A DNA stretch of 64,000 nt from Bromus sterilis (Eukaryota; Streptophyta; Magnoliopsida; Poales; Poaceae): NCBI GenBank assembly GCA_950022295.1, contig OX465601.1, positions 72,115,501-72,179,500 of the forward strand, written 5' to 3'. Below, in pieces: positions 12,099 through 23,613 of this stretch; within the stretch, counting starts at the first letter, position 1, and each line of letters begins with the position of its first letter. Both the position numbers and the translations under genes were made by a program. The notes under the pieces are model-generated. The model saw only the letters and a program-made list of their open reading frames with translations. It searched no databases and was not told the DNA's origin.

Positions 12099-13510
12099 GA
12101 CATCGCTTGTCCCCAAGCGAATACTGAGCTCGGTAAACCTGTCCACAAGTTTAGAGAGTGAAGTGTCGATAAATAGAATACGGACAAGAAGCATCGTGAT
12201 TTCTTCACCAAACTCAAGCATCCTCAATAGCAACCTCAATTCGTAAGGCCCTTATGAAAAAGTAATAAAAATTATAATCAAAAGTAGGGCTGAGGAAACT
12301 CACCAAATCATGGCAAACATTTCCTTGGTCAAAGGACAACTAATAACTTTTTCTTTTGCTCTTTCACTTTATAACGAAACAATTCGAAGATTTTTGAAAG
12401 AACATGTTATTAGTCATGAAGTGAAAATGCTAACACAAAGGAAGATGTTTGCTCGGCGTAAGCTTTCGCAAACAACTTACTTATCAAATGATAATGCCAA
12501 CAAGGATGTGGCATGACAAAACTTAATGCAGCATTATATGAATGAATCCTTGTCAACATAACGTGTTTGTTCTATTTAAGAATATAAGGAAGTAGGAAGA
12601 ACTGACTCAACACAAAATTAAAGGACATGCCCTGCTATAGGCAAGTAGGAAAAACTCATGTGCTATCCCTAAATCAAATAGAATGAAAAAAAAATTTGGG
12701 AGGTGCATAGTTTGTCAACGAATGCTAATAGATAGCTCAATTACTTCTCAAGCTGGACAAGTTTCAAGGAACGTCTCCCAAGTGGGGACGATCACATCCC
12801 CTTAATATCCTTTGTTTATCACTGCCAAAGTTTCTGATTTCTCATAGACCAAGCGTGAAGGAGGGTTTGTTTGTTGTATTATCTTACGAGCTGGGCGCAC
12901 TCATGCCAGTTCCTCCTCGTATTAGGGGTTTGCAGATTAGACATGCAATCCCGGGGTAAAATTTGTCCAACTTAAGAAGATCATGAATTACCTACTACTT
13001 CCTCATGACCTAAACTAGAGGCAGAAAACAAAAGATTTTGAACATTTAAGGATAACACATAATTTCTATACTTTTTGAGTGGTAGGGAAATACCACAAAT
13101 AGGATGGTATGGTGGACTCATATGGAAGATATTGGTTTCAGGGTATGGATGCACAAGCAGAAATCTGCTTGGTACAGAGTTTGGCTAGCAAAGGCTTTGA
13201 GAGAACAGACAATTGATGATGACTTGGATGCAAAGCATATAAAGCATAAACATTAAGGTAAGCATAACACATCAAGTTATCTTCCTTGTCAACATAACAC
13301 TTCAAGCATAATAACATAAAGGTTTATGCTATATCGCTACTTGGAAAAATCATGCATGTTGTTATGACCAAAGCTATGTTTTCCAAGATTTAAATAAAGT
13401 TTTCAGAGCCATACCTGATATAAAGTCAATACTCCCCATAAGAATCAGCATATAAGGTTGATTGCGTGAAGAGAATACCGAGTGCAGCGAAGGAACCAAT
13501 AGACTTCTCA
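12099..13510 (-). other. A1 3' noncoding region
   Basis: It lies between the extra ORF and the polypurine tract. It is matched by A2 at about 47577-48210 and 49840-50750 (interrupted there by S2). No gene was seen; it is AT-rich with scattered short frames. Confidence 0.65.
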
Positions 13511-14185
13511 TTAATACTCCATCATAGACGACTCCACACTCACGGATACAAGACTCTCCACAAAGGAGTGATAGACCTCAATGCAAACACCTATTTCATA
13601 TAATAACTTCCCTAGACATGATATGACTCTACTTGACTCTAAAAGACGAAGATAAAGACAAAGATATCGGACACTCCCCCAAGCGTAGTTCTGGTTCCTG
13701 TTGATCACGTAGTCCTTGGCAAAGCGCTTCCATGGCAGGGGTTCTCCAGTCTCGTAAGAAGCTTCAGTCTCCAAGATCCTGCTTTCAGCACCTAAACCCA
13801 TTCGCAAAAACTTTAGTTCATTTTCATAGTTCTGGTTCTGTAGATCATAAATCTGCCCTTGAAGCTCGAACACTTTTTCTTCCAATGCGGTCAAGCTTGA
13901 CCACATCTCCTTCATCTCCTTCTTGTAGTGCGCCTTCAGATCATTGATGATGTCGAAGTTGGCTTCAACACCACGCTCAACAATCTTCCTGTACTTGAAG
14001 ACTTCAAGCTCCACTTCTTCCATCCTGGCCTTGACGTTCCCCTCCTTGACAGGTTCCTTTAGATCTTCTTCGTGGATGACACCATCCTCCACCCGAACAG
14101 TTTGAGGGTGCTTCTTCACCTCACCGAGGTAAGGGTTGATGACGTTGACGACAAACTTGTCCTTGGGGGAACTTGGGGAAGCCAT
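13511..14185 (-). CDS. A1 extra ORF in the env position, coiled-coil protein of unknown function
   Basis: A 224-codon frame starts at 14185 with MASPSSPKDKFVVNVINPYL. Residues about 60-130 are rich in E, K, L and heptad-like, which suggests a coiled coil. There is no signal peptide or membrane segment, so despite its env position it does not look like an envelope protein. A2 encodes a clear homologue (51310-50804) of 168 codons. The conserved part here ends near residue 170; about 55 bases that hold the stop in A2 are missing, so the last ~50 residues are read-through into noncoding DNA. The ATG follows a TATA box and GC-rich inverted repeat (14279-14440). Conservation of frame and start in two elements supports a real gene; its role is unknown. 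Confidence 0.6.
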   Translation of the reverse strand: MASPSSPKDKFVVNVINPYLGEVKKHPQTVRVEDGVIHEEDLKEPVKEGNVKARMEEVELEVFKYRKIVERGVEANFDIINDLKAHYKKEMKEMWSSLTALEEKVFELQGQIYDLQNQNYENELKFLRMGLGAESRILETEASYETGEPLPWKRFAKDYVINRNQNYAWGSVRYLCLYLRLLESSRVISCLGKLLYEIGVCIEVYHSFVESLVSVSVESSMMEY

Positions 14186-14278
14186 GGCACCTAGGTCTAG
14201 CTAAAAGATTTCGTGGCAGAAACAGCTCGAAAAGAAAACACATGAAATCACGAGATACGGTGCCGGGACGATCCGAGC

Positions 14279-14440
14279 AAATATATAGCAAAAATTTCTG
14301 CACAAGGAGGAAGGCAACGAGCCAAACTGGGGTGGGAGACGGACTCCGGGGTGCCCATGTGGCCTCCCAGCGCGGCCAGGAGGTAGGCCGCGCCAGGGGG
14401 GGCGCCTGGGAGCCCTGGAGCTCCTCTCCGGCTCCGCTTA
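14279..14440 (-). promoter_or_regulatory. Candidate internal promoter of the A1 extra ORF
   Basis: On the minus strand a TATA box (GCTATATATTTGC, 14289-14277) lies about 95 bases before the ATG. Upstream, at about 14344-14440, is a GC-rich inverted repeat (CTCCCAG/CTGGGAG ends around CGCGGCC/GGCCGCG) resembling the module before the TATA box in the LTRs. A2 keeps the same arrangement at 51403-51560. Promoter activity is inferred. Confidence 0.5.
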
Positions 14441-14555
14441 GGCCTCGAATTTTCCTAATTTTGCAAGAAATCGTAATATGAAACTTTTTTGGATGTTCGC
14501 GATGTTTCCTTACCGTAATACATACCTTTTCTTATTCTACTTCTGCTGGCGTTTG

Positions 14556-16849
14556 AGATAGGGTTGCAACATATTCTTCGTGAGTTATTGTGTATATCAA
14601 ATTCACATAAACATTGACAGGGTCTCCTTCCATGTAATGCTTGAATCTTTGCCCATTCACAACTTAAGGTTTTGTTCCGTCAAAATTGTTAATCTTGATT
14701 GCACCGGAGTGGCAGACTTCTTCGATATGAAATGGCCCTTCCCATCTAGAAAGTAGTTTACTTGGAGAAAACCTGAAACGAGATCTAAAGAACAAAACTT
14801 TATCACCAACATTAAATTCACATTTCAAAATCCTTCTATCATGCCATTTTTTATCTTTTCCTTGAACATTTTAGCACTCTCATAAGCTTCACTTCTCCAC
14901 TCATCTAGAGAATTCAAGTTCATGAGACGCTTTTCACCAGCTAATTTTGGGTCAGCATTAAGCTCTCTAACAGCCCAGAAAGCTTTGTGTTCTAACTCTA
15001 ATGGCAAGTGGCAAGCCTTTCTATAGACCATTTTATAGGGAGACATGCCGATGTGGTTTTTGTAAGCAGTTCTATACGCCCATAAAGCATCTCCTAACTT
15101 CTTTGGCCAGTCCTTCCTAGAACTGTTAACTGTCTTTCGTAAGATCAACTTGATCTCTCTATTGGTGAGCTCAACTTTCCCACTAGTTTGACGATGGTAC
15201 GGTGAAGCAATTCTATGATTGACATCGTACTTGGCTAAAGCTTTTCTAAAAGCTCCATGTGTGAAAGGTGATCCTCCATCAGTCATGAGGTACCTTGGTA
15301 CACCAAACCTGGGAAAAATTACATCCTTGAGCATTTTCAAAGATGTCTTGTGATCATCACTCTCAGTGGTGATTGCCTCAACCCACTTGGTTACATAATC
15401 AACAGCTACTAAAATGTGAGTGTACTTGTGTGAGGGAGGAAAAGGACCCATAAAATCAAAACCCTAGCAATCAAAAGGCTCAATCACTAGAGAGTAATTC
15501 ATAGGCATCTCATTCCTCCTACTAATATTACCAACTCTCTGACACTTATCAAAATATAAGACATAATTTCTAGCATCTTTAAAGAGAGTAGGCCAATAAA
15601 AACCTGATTGGAGAACCTTATGTGCGGTCCTCACACCGGCATGATGTCCTCCATAGGGACTATCGTGACATTGTCTGAGAATTTCCATTTGTTCGTGCTT
15701 TGGTATGCATCTTCTCACGATCCCGTCCGGACCTTATTTGAAAAGATGTGGGTCATACCAAAAGTAATGCCTCAAATCATGGAAGAACTTCTTCCTTCGC
15801 TGAAATGTTAAACCTAGAGGCAAAAACTTTCCAACGATAAAATTAGCATAATCTGCAAACCAAGGGTCGGAAAGAGATTGTACTTTTTCAACAGCTAGTT
15901 GTTCGTCTGGAAAATTGTCCTTGACTGGAATGGGATCATGTGGTATATCAACCATCCTTGAAAGATTATTCGCCACCGGATTGTCTGCTCCTTTCCTATC
16001 GACAATCTGAAATCAAATTCTTGAAGAAGGAGTACCAACCTGATGAGCCTTGGTTTGGCATCATTCTTCTCCATAAGATACTTAAGGGCAGCATGGTCAG
16101 TATGAATAATAACTTTAGAATCAACAATATACAGCCTAAACTTATCACAAGCAAACACTACTGCTAAGAATTCCTTCTCAGTAGGAGCATAATTCTTTTG
16201 AGCACTATCAAGGGTTTTGCTAGCATAATGTATAACATTCAACTTCTTATCAACCCTTTGTCCTAAAACAACTCCAACAGCAAAATCACTAGCATCACAC
16301 ATAATTTCAAAGGGCAATTTCCAATCAGGTGGTTGTACTATAGGAGCGGTTATTAAAGCTTTCTTAAGAACTTCGAAGGCTTCCTTACAATCTTCATACA
16401 ATACAAAAGGAACATCCTTCTGGAGAAGATTAGTGAGGGGTCTCGAAGTCTTAGAAAAGTCTCTAATAAATATTCTATAGAAACCAGCATGACCGAGAAA
16501 ACTAAGAATACCTTTGATGTCCTTTGGATAGGGCATCATTTCAATAGCTTCAATCTTCGCCTTGTCCACTTCAATTCCCCTCTCGGAAATCTTGTGACCA
16601 AGAACGATCCCTTCGTTAACAATGAAGTGGCACATTTCCCAATTTAGCACTGAATTTGTCTCCTCGCACCTCTACAAAACTTTATTAAGATTGTGGAGAC
16701 AGTGGTCAAAGGAAGTTCCATAGACGAAGAAATCGTCCATGAAGACTTCCACAATCTCCTCACAGAAACCATGAAAGATAGCAGACATGCATCTCTGAAA
16801 TGTAGAAGGGGCATTACATAAACCAAAAGGCATACGCCTATAAGCATAA
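14556..16849 (-). pseudogene. A1 pol, 3' half: RT palm end, RNase H, integrase (broken)
   Basis: Reading leftward from 16849: the RT block MPFGLCNAP and the catalytic FMDD (YxDD type) near 16735, a frameshift near 16650, the rest of RT, RNase H (CDASDFAVG, TEKE, HTDHAAL), and further frame breaks near 15990 and 15720. Next come the integrase zinc domain (15718-15464) and core (15451-14825) with the D, D and E of the catalytic triad in VDYVTKW, MTDGG and VELTNREIK. In the zinc domain the first of the two cysteines is Phe (YFDKC; A2 has SCDKC). The C-terminal tail lies in another frame down to about 14556. The enzyme would polymerise, degrade the template RNA and integrate, but this copy cannot be made intact. 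Confidence 0.85.
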
Positions 16850-19800
16850 TGTAAGAGCCCGGATTTCACAAAAACTAAAATTTTTGTTTTCGGTGTGAAT
16901 TGTTTGATTGTCTGATTTGTTTGCGGTGTTTGCATCCCCGATTTATCGATCGGCGATTATTTTCCCCCCTCTTATCTCGTACCGGGCGGAGACCGACCCT
17001 TGCCACCCTGACACTCGACCTTTGCGACACCGGGTTTTCACCCGATCACCGTCGCGAAAACCCGCACGAGACCAGCCGCAGCCAACGGAACGAAAAACCC
17101 CGTTTAATAATTAAACGGGTTATTTTTATAGCGCTCCGGAAAGTATTCTCAGAACGGTTCCAGTGTGGGTTGAACGCCGCCGGCTCGACTCGCTGATCAC
17201 GCAGTTCAAAGTTTTACCCGAATCGGAGGTCCTGCGGACCCCCGGTGGTCAGAAACGTAAACACCATGCGCGCGAGAGAAAAATCGGAGATGTTTTTGCA
17301 AACTGCCAGCCACCTGGGCTATATTAAGACCACCACTCTCCCACCCCTTTCTAGGGTTTCCCCTAAGCCAAAATGGCAGCCACCCCCTCACATTAGCCCC
17401 AATTTTTGCATTTTGCCCATTATTCTAGCAAATCCCAGCCAGATCCATCCTGGACCGTCAGATCTCGCGATCCGACGGCCCAGGGAGCTCCCCACCTACC
17501 CACCTTCTCCCTCATCTCTCCTCCACGCCGCCGCCAGCCCGACGGCAGCAAGCCGCCGTCGCCGCCAGTGCCGTCCAGCGAGCCGCCCCGACCTCCTCCT
17601 CTCCTCTCCCGCGCCCTCCTCTCCTCTGGATCCTCACCTCTCCTCTCTGCTCTGCCCGTAGGTCGCCGGAGCCACGAAGCCACCGCCGCCTCACACCATG
17701 GCCATGGCAAGGCCGAGGCCAAGCCGAGCTCTGCCAAGCCCGCGGGCCACGCCGGCAGTCGGCGCCTCTCACCATCCACGTCGGCGACCGCCCCTCGCGC
17801 CGGATCCGCGCCGGCCTCCTCCACCGCCTAGCCCTCCCCTCGCCGGAGCACAGCGGGCGCCGCCGCCGGTGGCCACCCGAGCCGGCCGCTCGTCCTTCCG
17901 AGCCGGTTGGAGATGCCCGCGTGGGCTCGGCCTACAGCCGCGGCCCACCTCGCGGCCCAGCGCCAGCCAGGCCGGCCTCCTCCCTGGCCCAGCCGCCTCA
18001 TGGGCCGGCCCAAAACGTGAGGTCCTTTTTTTTAGACCCCTGCAAAAAATTTTAAGTCTGAGTAAATATTGTTGCTGATGTTGTTTTGCGGTTAGATTTA
18101 CGAGTAAACCGTAGCTCGGATCGCGTTGCGCCCAAAAGGAAAATTGTTTATTTTTGTGTGTACTTCAGTTCATCTTTTGTGAGAATTTTGATTTGATGCC
18201 ATCTTGATGTTGATAATCACTGTTGAAGTGGGCATCAGGCTGTTAACTGCTATTATTTTCTGCTAGTGTGTTGCTGCTGTTATTTTATTGCAAGTTTGCT
18301 TGATGATTGTGACACATCCATGAGGCCTATTGCATTGATTCTTGTTGCATACTGTTAAGCATCATCTCTACTTCCATTATATGTATTGCATTGTCATGTT
18401 TACATTTCTGGTCATAGATATGTTTAGCTACAAAGTTGCTATGCCACTGTTTTTGACAGCCACCTCTGTTTTTCACTAAGTCTGTAACTTTCCGATGCCA
18501 TGTTGCATGCTTAATATCTTTTGATATGTTATGCCTATGACCTTGATTCTTGTTTGTACCTGATCACCATCATGTCTAGTTCATACCCATATATCTCTAT
18601 GTCATGTTTCTGCACTTGTGCATATAGTTTTTCTCCTGTTTATACAGCATGAAAATAACAGTTTTCTGCCCTGTTTTCCTGATTTTCACTAAGTCCTTGA
18701 CCAATAATGGTTTATAGCTTTTTGTGTTGCTTATAACTAGTGAACCATGATGCATTTTTTCATGATTCCTTTTGTCATTCCTTCCTTGTCATGCCTACTA
18801 CAATTCCATGTCTTTTGGTGCATGTTTACATTCAGTAGCTTGTTTATGCATTGCTCTAAAGTGTCCTCCCTGATGTTGGCAGATTGTGTTCCAAACTTGT
18901 TTTGCTTGTATCTTTTTAACCGTAACTCCGTTTGGAGTGTTCTTTATATGTAACTTGATTAGTTTTTTGTGTACTTTGTGTTTATGCTATTGTTTGATGT
19001 TGTTCACCCACCTAAAATATTGTTTAGGGCAGATCAGTACTAAAGGATTAATTATCACGGGGTAATTAGTGTTGTGCCATGCTTAGGAGTTTACCCCGCT
19101 TAACTTGACTAGCATAGATAGTTTACTCTTGCTTCACCTCTTGCCATGTTTGTGTGATATGTCATGCTTGAGTGAGATGCCATGATAACAACCTTTGTTG
19201 ATCACCTATAGCTAAACAACTTGAACCATCGTAAACATGCGGTATCGTTGTGTGTGACGAGTACTCCACTTAACTTATTAGAAACCGCTCTCGACGGTAG
19301 GACCGATGTCTCGTGTTGCCTTCTTGTTGATGCTTTATCGTGTTTGCTTCATAGTAATAGATGCTTGCTCGTTGATTGCTTTCCAGTGTTTACCGTCTTG
19401 TGTGCTTCCGCGGGTACCTTCGGAGACGATGCGAGATTGCGATCAACTACACCTTCGGAACTCGACTTATCAACAGGCAAGGACTATACATTACTTATGA
19501 TCCATTATATTTCAACCAGCGGTTTGCATGCCAGTCTAGGTTAGGTTCGATGTTTGATCCTACCACATGTTTACGGCCTCTTTCAAACCGATACAGTCAT
19601 GTCCCCTCCCAGCAAACCATGTACTGCTATGTTACTATTGCTCGTTGCTCAGCCCCTGCTTAGTATGCATGCTTAGGATGCTACGATGTTACCCTGTTAC
19701 TCCTTGGTTTTGGGCTATCACATTATTATATTGTTGTTGATGATATGATTATTATAATGTTGACTATATTCGACGAAGGATGGAAGGTCTAGGCTATCCC

Positions 19801-21137
19801 GCCCCGACGCTTTGTTCCATTCGAGTCACCTAGGATCCGAGTTCCGGGTATTGGTTTTAAGACTGAGCGTGCCTAACCGCGTGTGGCATTTTATGGGGTC
19901 CCCTCTTCTTACCTATCTAGCTTCAAACATTTCTAGAGGTGGCCCAAGCTAATTTACCATTTGAAAACCATGCATATATATCTGTCGGGTCGCTCCTAGC
20001 AGATATCCTTTAAAACAACCCGGACCAGCGGAGGCATGGTTTCCCTATTGGTCCACCTTTTACCGGCGAGGGCCCGGGACCTCACGTGAGGTGTCCCGGC
20101 AACCCAAACCCTGTTGAGACGGAAGAGGCCGATCCGAGGGCGCGGCCGGCTTTTGGATTGGATGTCGACTCCCCGGGGGCCACCCGGATTTGTTCGTTGT
20201 TAGCTAGAGGGACCTGTCGTTCCGGATCTCTCGAAACTAAATCATAAAATGGTTGCCTATGATGGGTAGCAACTGAGAGAGATGGGCGTGTGTGCGGAGC
20301 CTTGTAATGGGCAGTGGGTACAACCCTGCAGGGTTAATTCTTTTCGAGAAGCCGTGTCCACGGTTATGGACGACTTGAGACCTACTCCTTGTTCATAGAC
20401 AACAACAACTGAGATAATCTTAATATAACCTGATCAACGTGTGTGTGCCTTGACTGATTCTTCTTCGTAGGGATGTGAAGAGGAGGACAAGGATAGGATA
20501 GGTGTTATGCTTGCGTAAGTAGGTGGATAGCAGAATTGTTGGAGGCGATTCCTCATCGAATGCTTGGCTTCTTACCTTACTCTCTAGATCGTTAGCCACT
20601 TCATAAATTCTAGTGCGGCAGCAACCTCACCACTTACCCCATCCTTACCATAAACTACTAGTTGTCCTAGAATGACGAGTGATGAAGTACTTGCTGGGTC
20701 AGATGACCACTACTGTTGGATGTTGAGTACTTCTGTACTCATGATACTACCCCCAAACTCTTTTCAGGGTTCTTGATCGACAACATGTATGGTGATCGAC
20801 GTTTCACATGGAGACTCGACGACGACTAGTTATGCAGATCCCGACGGAGGGTCGTGGACCCGTGTGGTTATGGGATCGATGTTTTTCTCTTTGCCACTAA
20901 ACAATTGATTGTAGTCTGTACTCAGACATGTATATTCCGATGTTGTATTGTATTAAGGCAGTTGTATGCCGATTGTATGAGATGTTGTATCCTTGTAGCT
21001 GTAATGTTGTGATATCATGTTGGAAATCCGGGGCATATGGCATTGTCATATGTCGCGGTGGGACCGATATGTGCTTCGTCCCCAGATCTGGATGGAAACA
21101 TCTAGATCTGGAATAGTACCGCATATCGGGCCTTACA
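16850..21137 (+). mobile_element. T2: 4.3-kb solo LTR, Tekay/Del-like, in A1 pol
   Basis: It starts TGTAAGAGCCCGG and ends GGGCCTTACA (inverted ends TGTAAG/CTTACA), with the perfect 5-bp duplication CATAA at 16845-16849 and 21138-21142. Excising it rejoins the A1 RT as in A2 near 53965. A TATA-like CTATATTAAG lies near 17318, followed by a GC-rich leader (about 17400-18010) full of spurious open frames on both strands. The block near 20320-20370 (CCCTGCAGGGTTAAT) matches T1 and T3. No internal coding domain, primer site or second LTR was seen. Confidence 0.75.
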
Positions 21138-22073
21138 CATAAGTACCATAAGGACATGTGAAAGTGGTCTTCTCTTGATCGGCAGTATTAACATGAATTG
21201 GAGAGAAGCCAGAGTACCCGTCAAGATAGAAAAAGTGAGTGTTTTTGGACAGCCTCTCAAGCATTTGATCGATGAAAGGCAGCTGGTAGTGGTCCTTCCT
21301 GGTGGCTTTGTTCAACTTCCTATAATCAATACACATTGTATATCCAGTAACAATCCTCTGAGGTATTAGTTCTTTTTTATCATTAGGAACAACAGTCATA
21401 CCTCCTTTCTTTGGAACACAATGAACTGGACTTACCCACTTACTATCAGCTATAGGATAGATGATACCTGCGGCTAGAAGCTTGAGAACTTTTGTCCTAA
21501 CCGCATCCTTCATCTTTGGGTTCAACCATCGTTGATGATCAAAACTGGTTTAGCATCAGGCTCGAGATTGATAGTATGTTGGCAAATTGATGGACTAATT
21601 CCCTTAAGGTCATCAAGGGTATAGCCAATAGCACCATGGTGTCTGCGAAGTGTCTCCAATAGTTGCTCTTCTTCAAATCCTCAAAGGTTAGAATTGATAA
21701 TAATAGGATATATTTTCTTTTCATCTAAATAAGCGTACTTGAGCGTATCGGGAAGTGGTTTGAGATCAAACACCGGGTCTTCTTTGGGTTGTGTGAGGAT
21801 TCCTAAAGGTTCAACCGGAAGGTTGTGCTTCAGGATAGCGGATTGCCTTAATAACATGTCATCTAACACGTTTCTTTCTTGACTATGCATATCATTCTCG
21901 TGGTCTTCCATATATTGCTGCAAAGGATCATTAGGAGGAATAGCAATGGAAGAAATATCTTCAATAATTTTATCATTACTAGGAAAATCAGTACCACGAG
22001 GCTGCTTAGATAACTTAGAAAAGTTAGATTCATAGGGTTCACCATTGAATTCAACAGAAACTTTACCTTTCTT
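21138..22073 (-). pseudogene. A1 pol, 5' half: linker and N-terminal reverse transcriptase (broken)
   Basis: It continues in minus direction from the protease. A linker with FDLKPLPDTLKYAYL (about 21800-21760) precedes RT, with WVSPVHCVPKKGG, CIDYRKLNKATRKDHY, the fingers/palm block FFYLDGYSGF and the start of CPYGTY, where T2 cuts in. Frames change between 22054, 21923 and 21525. All blocks match Ty3/Gypsy RT of the Athila type. Confidence 0.85.
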
Positions 22074-23501
22074 TCAATCTATTATAGCTCTACAAGTGCT
22101 GAGGAAAGGCCTACCAAAGATAATAGGGCAAAAACTATCTTGTACTGAACCAAGTACTAGAAACTCGGTAGGGTACTTTACCTTTCCACATAGGACTTCA
22201 ACATCTCTCACAATTTCAATGGGAGATATAGTTTCTTTATTTGCTAGATAAATAGTAACATCAACCTCTTCAAGTTCGCAGGGTGAAATCTCACCCATGA
22301 TCTCCTGATAGAGTGAATAAGGTATGGCGCTAGCACTCGATCCCAAATCACATAGCCCATAATAATTATGATCTCCTATTTTTACAGATACAACTTGTGT
22401 ACTTGAAATTCGGCCTTTATTCTTGGTTGTGACAATGTTAGTGGAAACAACACAAAATTCTATTTTGGAATCTAACACATCATTAGTAATTAGATCTTTA
22501 ACCACCGCAACTTGAGGATTGACCTTGATCTGGTCCTCAGGCTCGTCATTTCTTCTCTCACTTTTATTTATTATGCCTGTCGCAAAAGTGTGCTCCTTTA
22601 TCCTTGAGGGAAAAGGTTTTTTTTCATAGATAACTGCAGGCAGAATAGGGTCAGGAACATTTATATCAACGGGTAATTCTTTAAAGGGTTTATGGTGCTG
22701 ATCCTTCTCCTCCTTAGAAGAGTCAATATGAGAGGCAAAGTTCTTACAAAAATCAATCATTAGCTGGGATTCAAGACCAATTTTAGAAAAAAATGTATTA
22801 AAGTAATCAGTTTTCACATAGATCTCAATATAATCATGCTCATAATTTATAATGGGTTCAATACCTTTATCAATTTCCCAGTCTTCACTGTTCTTTTGAA
22901 TCCTTTCAATGAGATCCCATATCTCTTCAACGCTTCTCATTTGAAATACCCCACTAGAGGAGGCATCCAACATCTCCTTATCCTGACGAGAAAGCCTGGC
23001 ATAAAAATTTGTAAGTATAATATCTTTGGGGAGCTCATGTATAGGACATTTTAGCATTAGGGACTTCAATTTCCCCAAAGCCTGAGCGATGCTTTCTCCA
23101 TCAGGAGACCAAAAGATATAGATGTAGTTCCTGTCTCGATGAATTTCATGAAGAGGATAAAACTTTGTATAAAAGCGAGACATAAGCTCTTACCAATTCA
23201 GCAAATGTGAGTTATCGAGGAGCTTATACCAATCTGAAGCTTTATCTATAAGTGATACGGAGAATAATTTCCTCATGAAAAACTCCATTCACACACCTGC
23301 AAGCTTAAATAATGAACATACTTGTGATAAATATAGCAAGTGTTCACCTGGATGTCTGTCTCCTGCATAACTATTAGCCAAGACATAATTGATAATACCA
23401 GTTGGTATTTTATAAGTCACAATTTCAGTAGGGGTGGGAGCAACCACCACAGTAGTGGGGCATTTCCCCAAAATTAACGAACCAAGAGTAGAGTTGTCCA
23501 T
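22074..23501 (-). pseudogene. A1 gag and protease (nonsense mutations)
   Basis: The start is ATG 23501 (MDNSTLGSLI). One frame runs to 22074 but is interrupted by stops at 23289 and near 23193, and it ends in a stop where A1-type polyproteins normally continue. The middle (about 23150-22950) has the retrotransposon gag pattern ESIAQALGKLKSLMLKCPIH...LTNFYARL, the capsid-like domain that coats the RNA. The protease near 22360-22080 has the aspartate motif CDLGSSASAIP and the later IIFGRPFL. No zinc knuckle was seen. A2 retains only the first ~40 codons. Confidence 0.8.
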
Positions 23502-23583
23502 AAAGACGGAAAGTAGCAACAGCAAAATAAAAACAGAAATATAAAAGATTCCTAACCCGCTTCACTTACCAATAGCGCTACGC

Positions 23584-23601
23584 TCCCCGGCAACGGCGCC
23601 A
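23584..23601 (-). other. A1 primer-binding site (tRNA-Asp)
   Basis: The reverse complement of TCCCCGGCAACGGCGCCA matches the 3' end of tRNA-Asp. It lies 12 bases inside the 5' LTR, between LTR and gag. Confidence 0.9.
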
Positions 23602-23613
23602 GAAAACAGTACT

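Noticed and set aside
13511..14185. Extra ORF as a classical env gene
   Set aside because: There is no signal peptide, membrane anchor or cleavage site; the coiled-coil, hydrophilic sequence does not fit an envelope protein.
17245..18078. GC-rich frames on both strands in T2, possible captured host exon
   Set aside because: All frames are open because of CpG-rich low-complexity sequence; no recognisable domain. It lies downstream of a TATA-like box at about 17318, as an LTR leader would. A search against host proteins would settle it.
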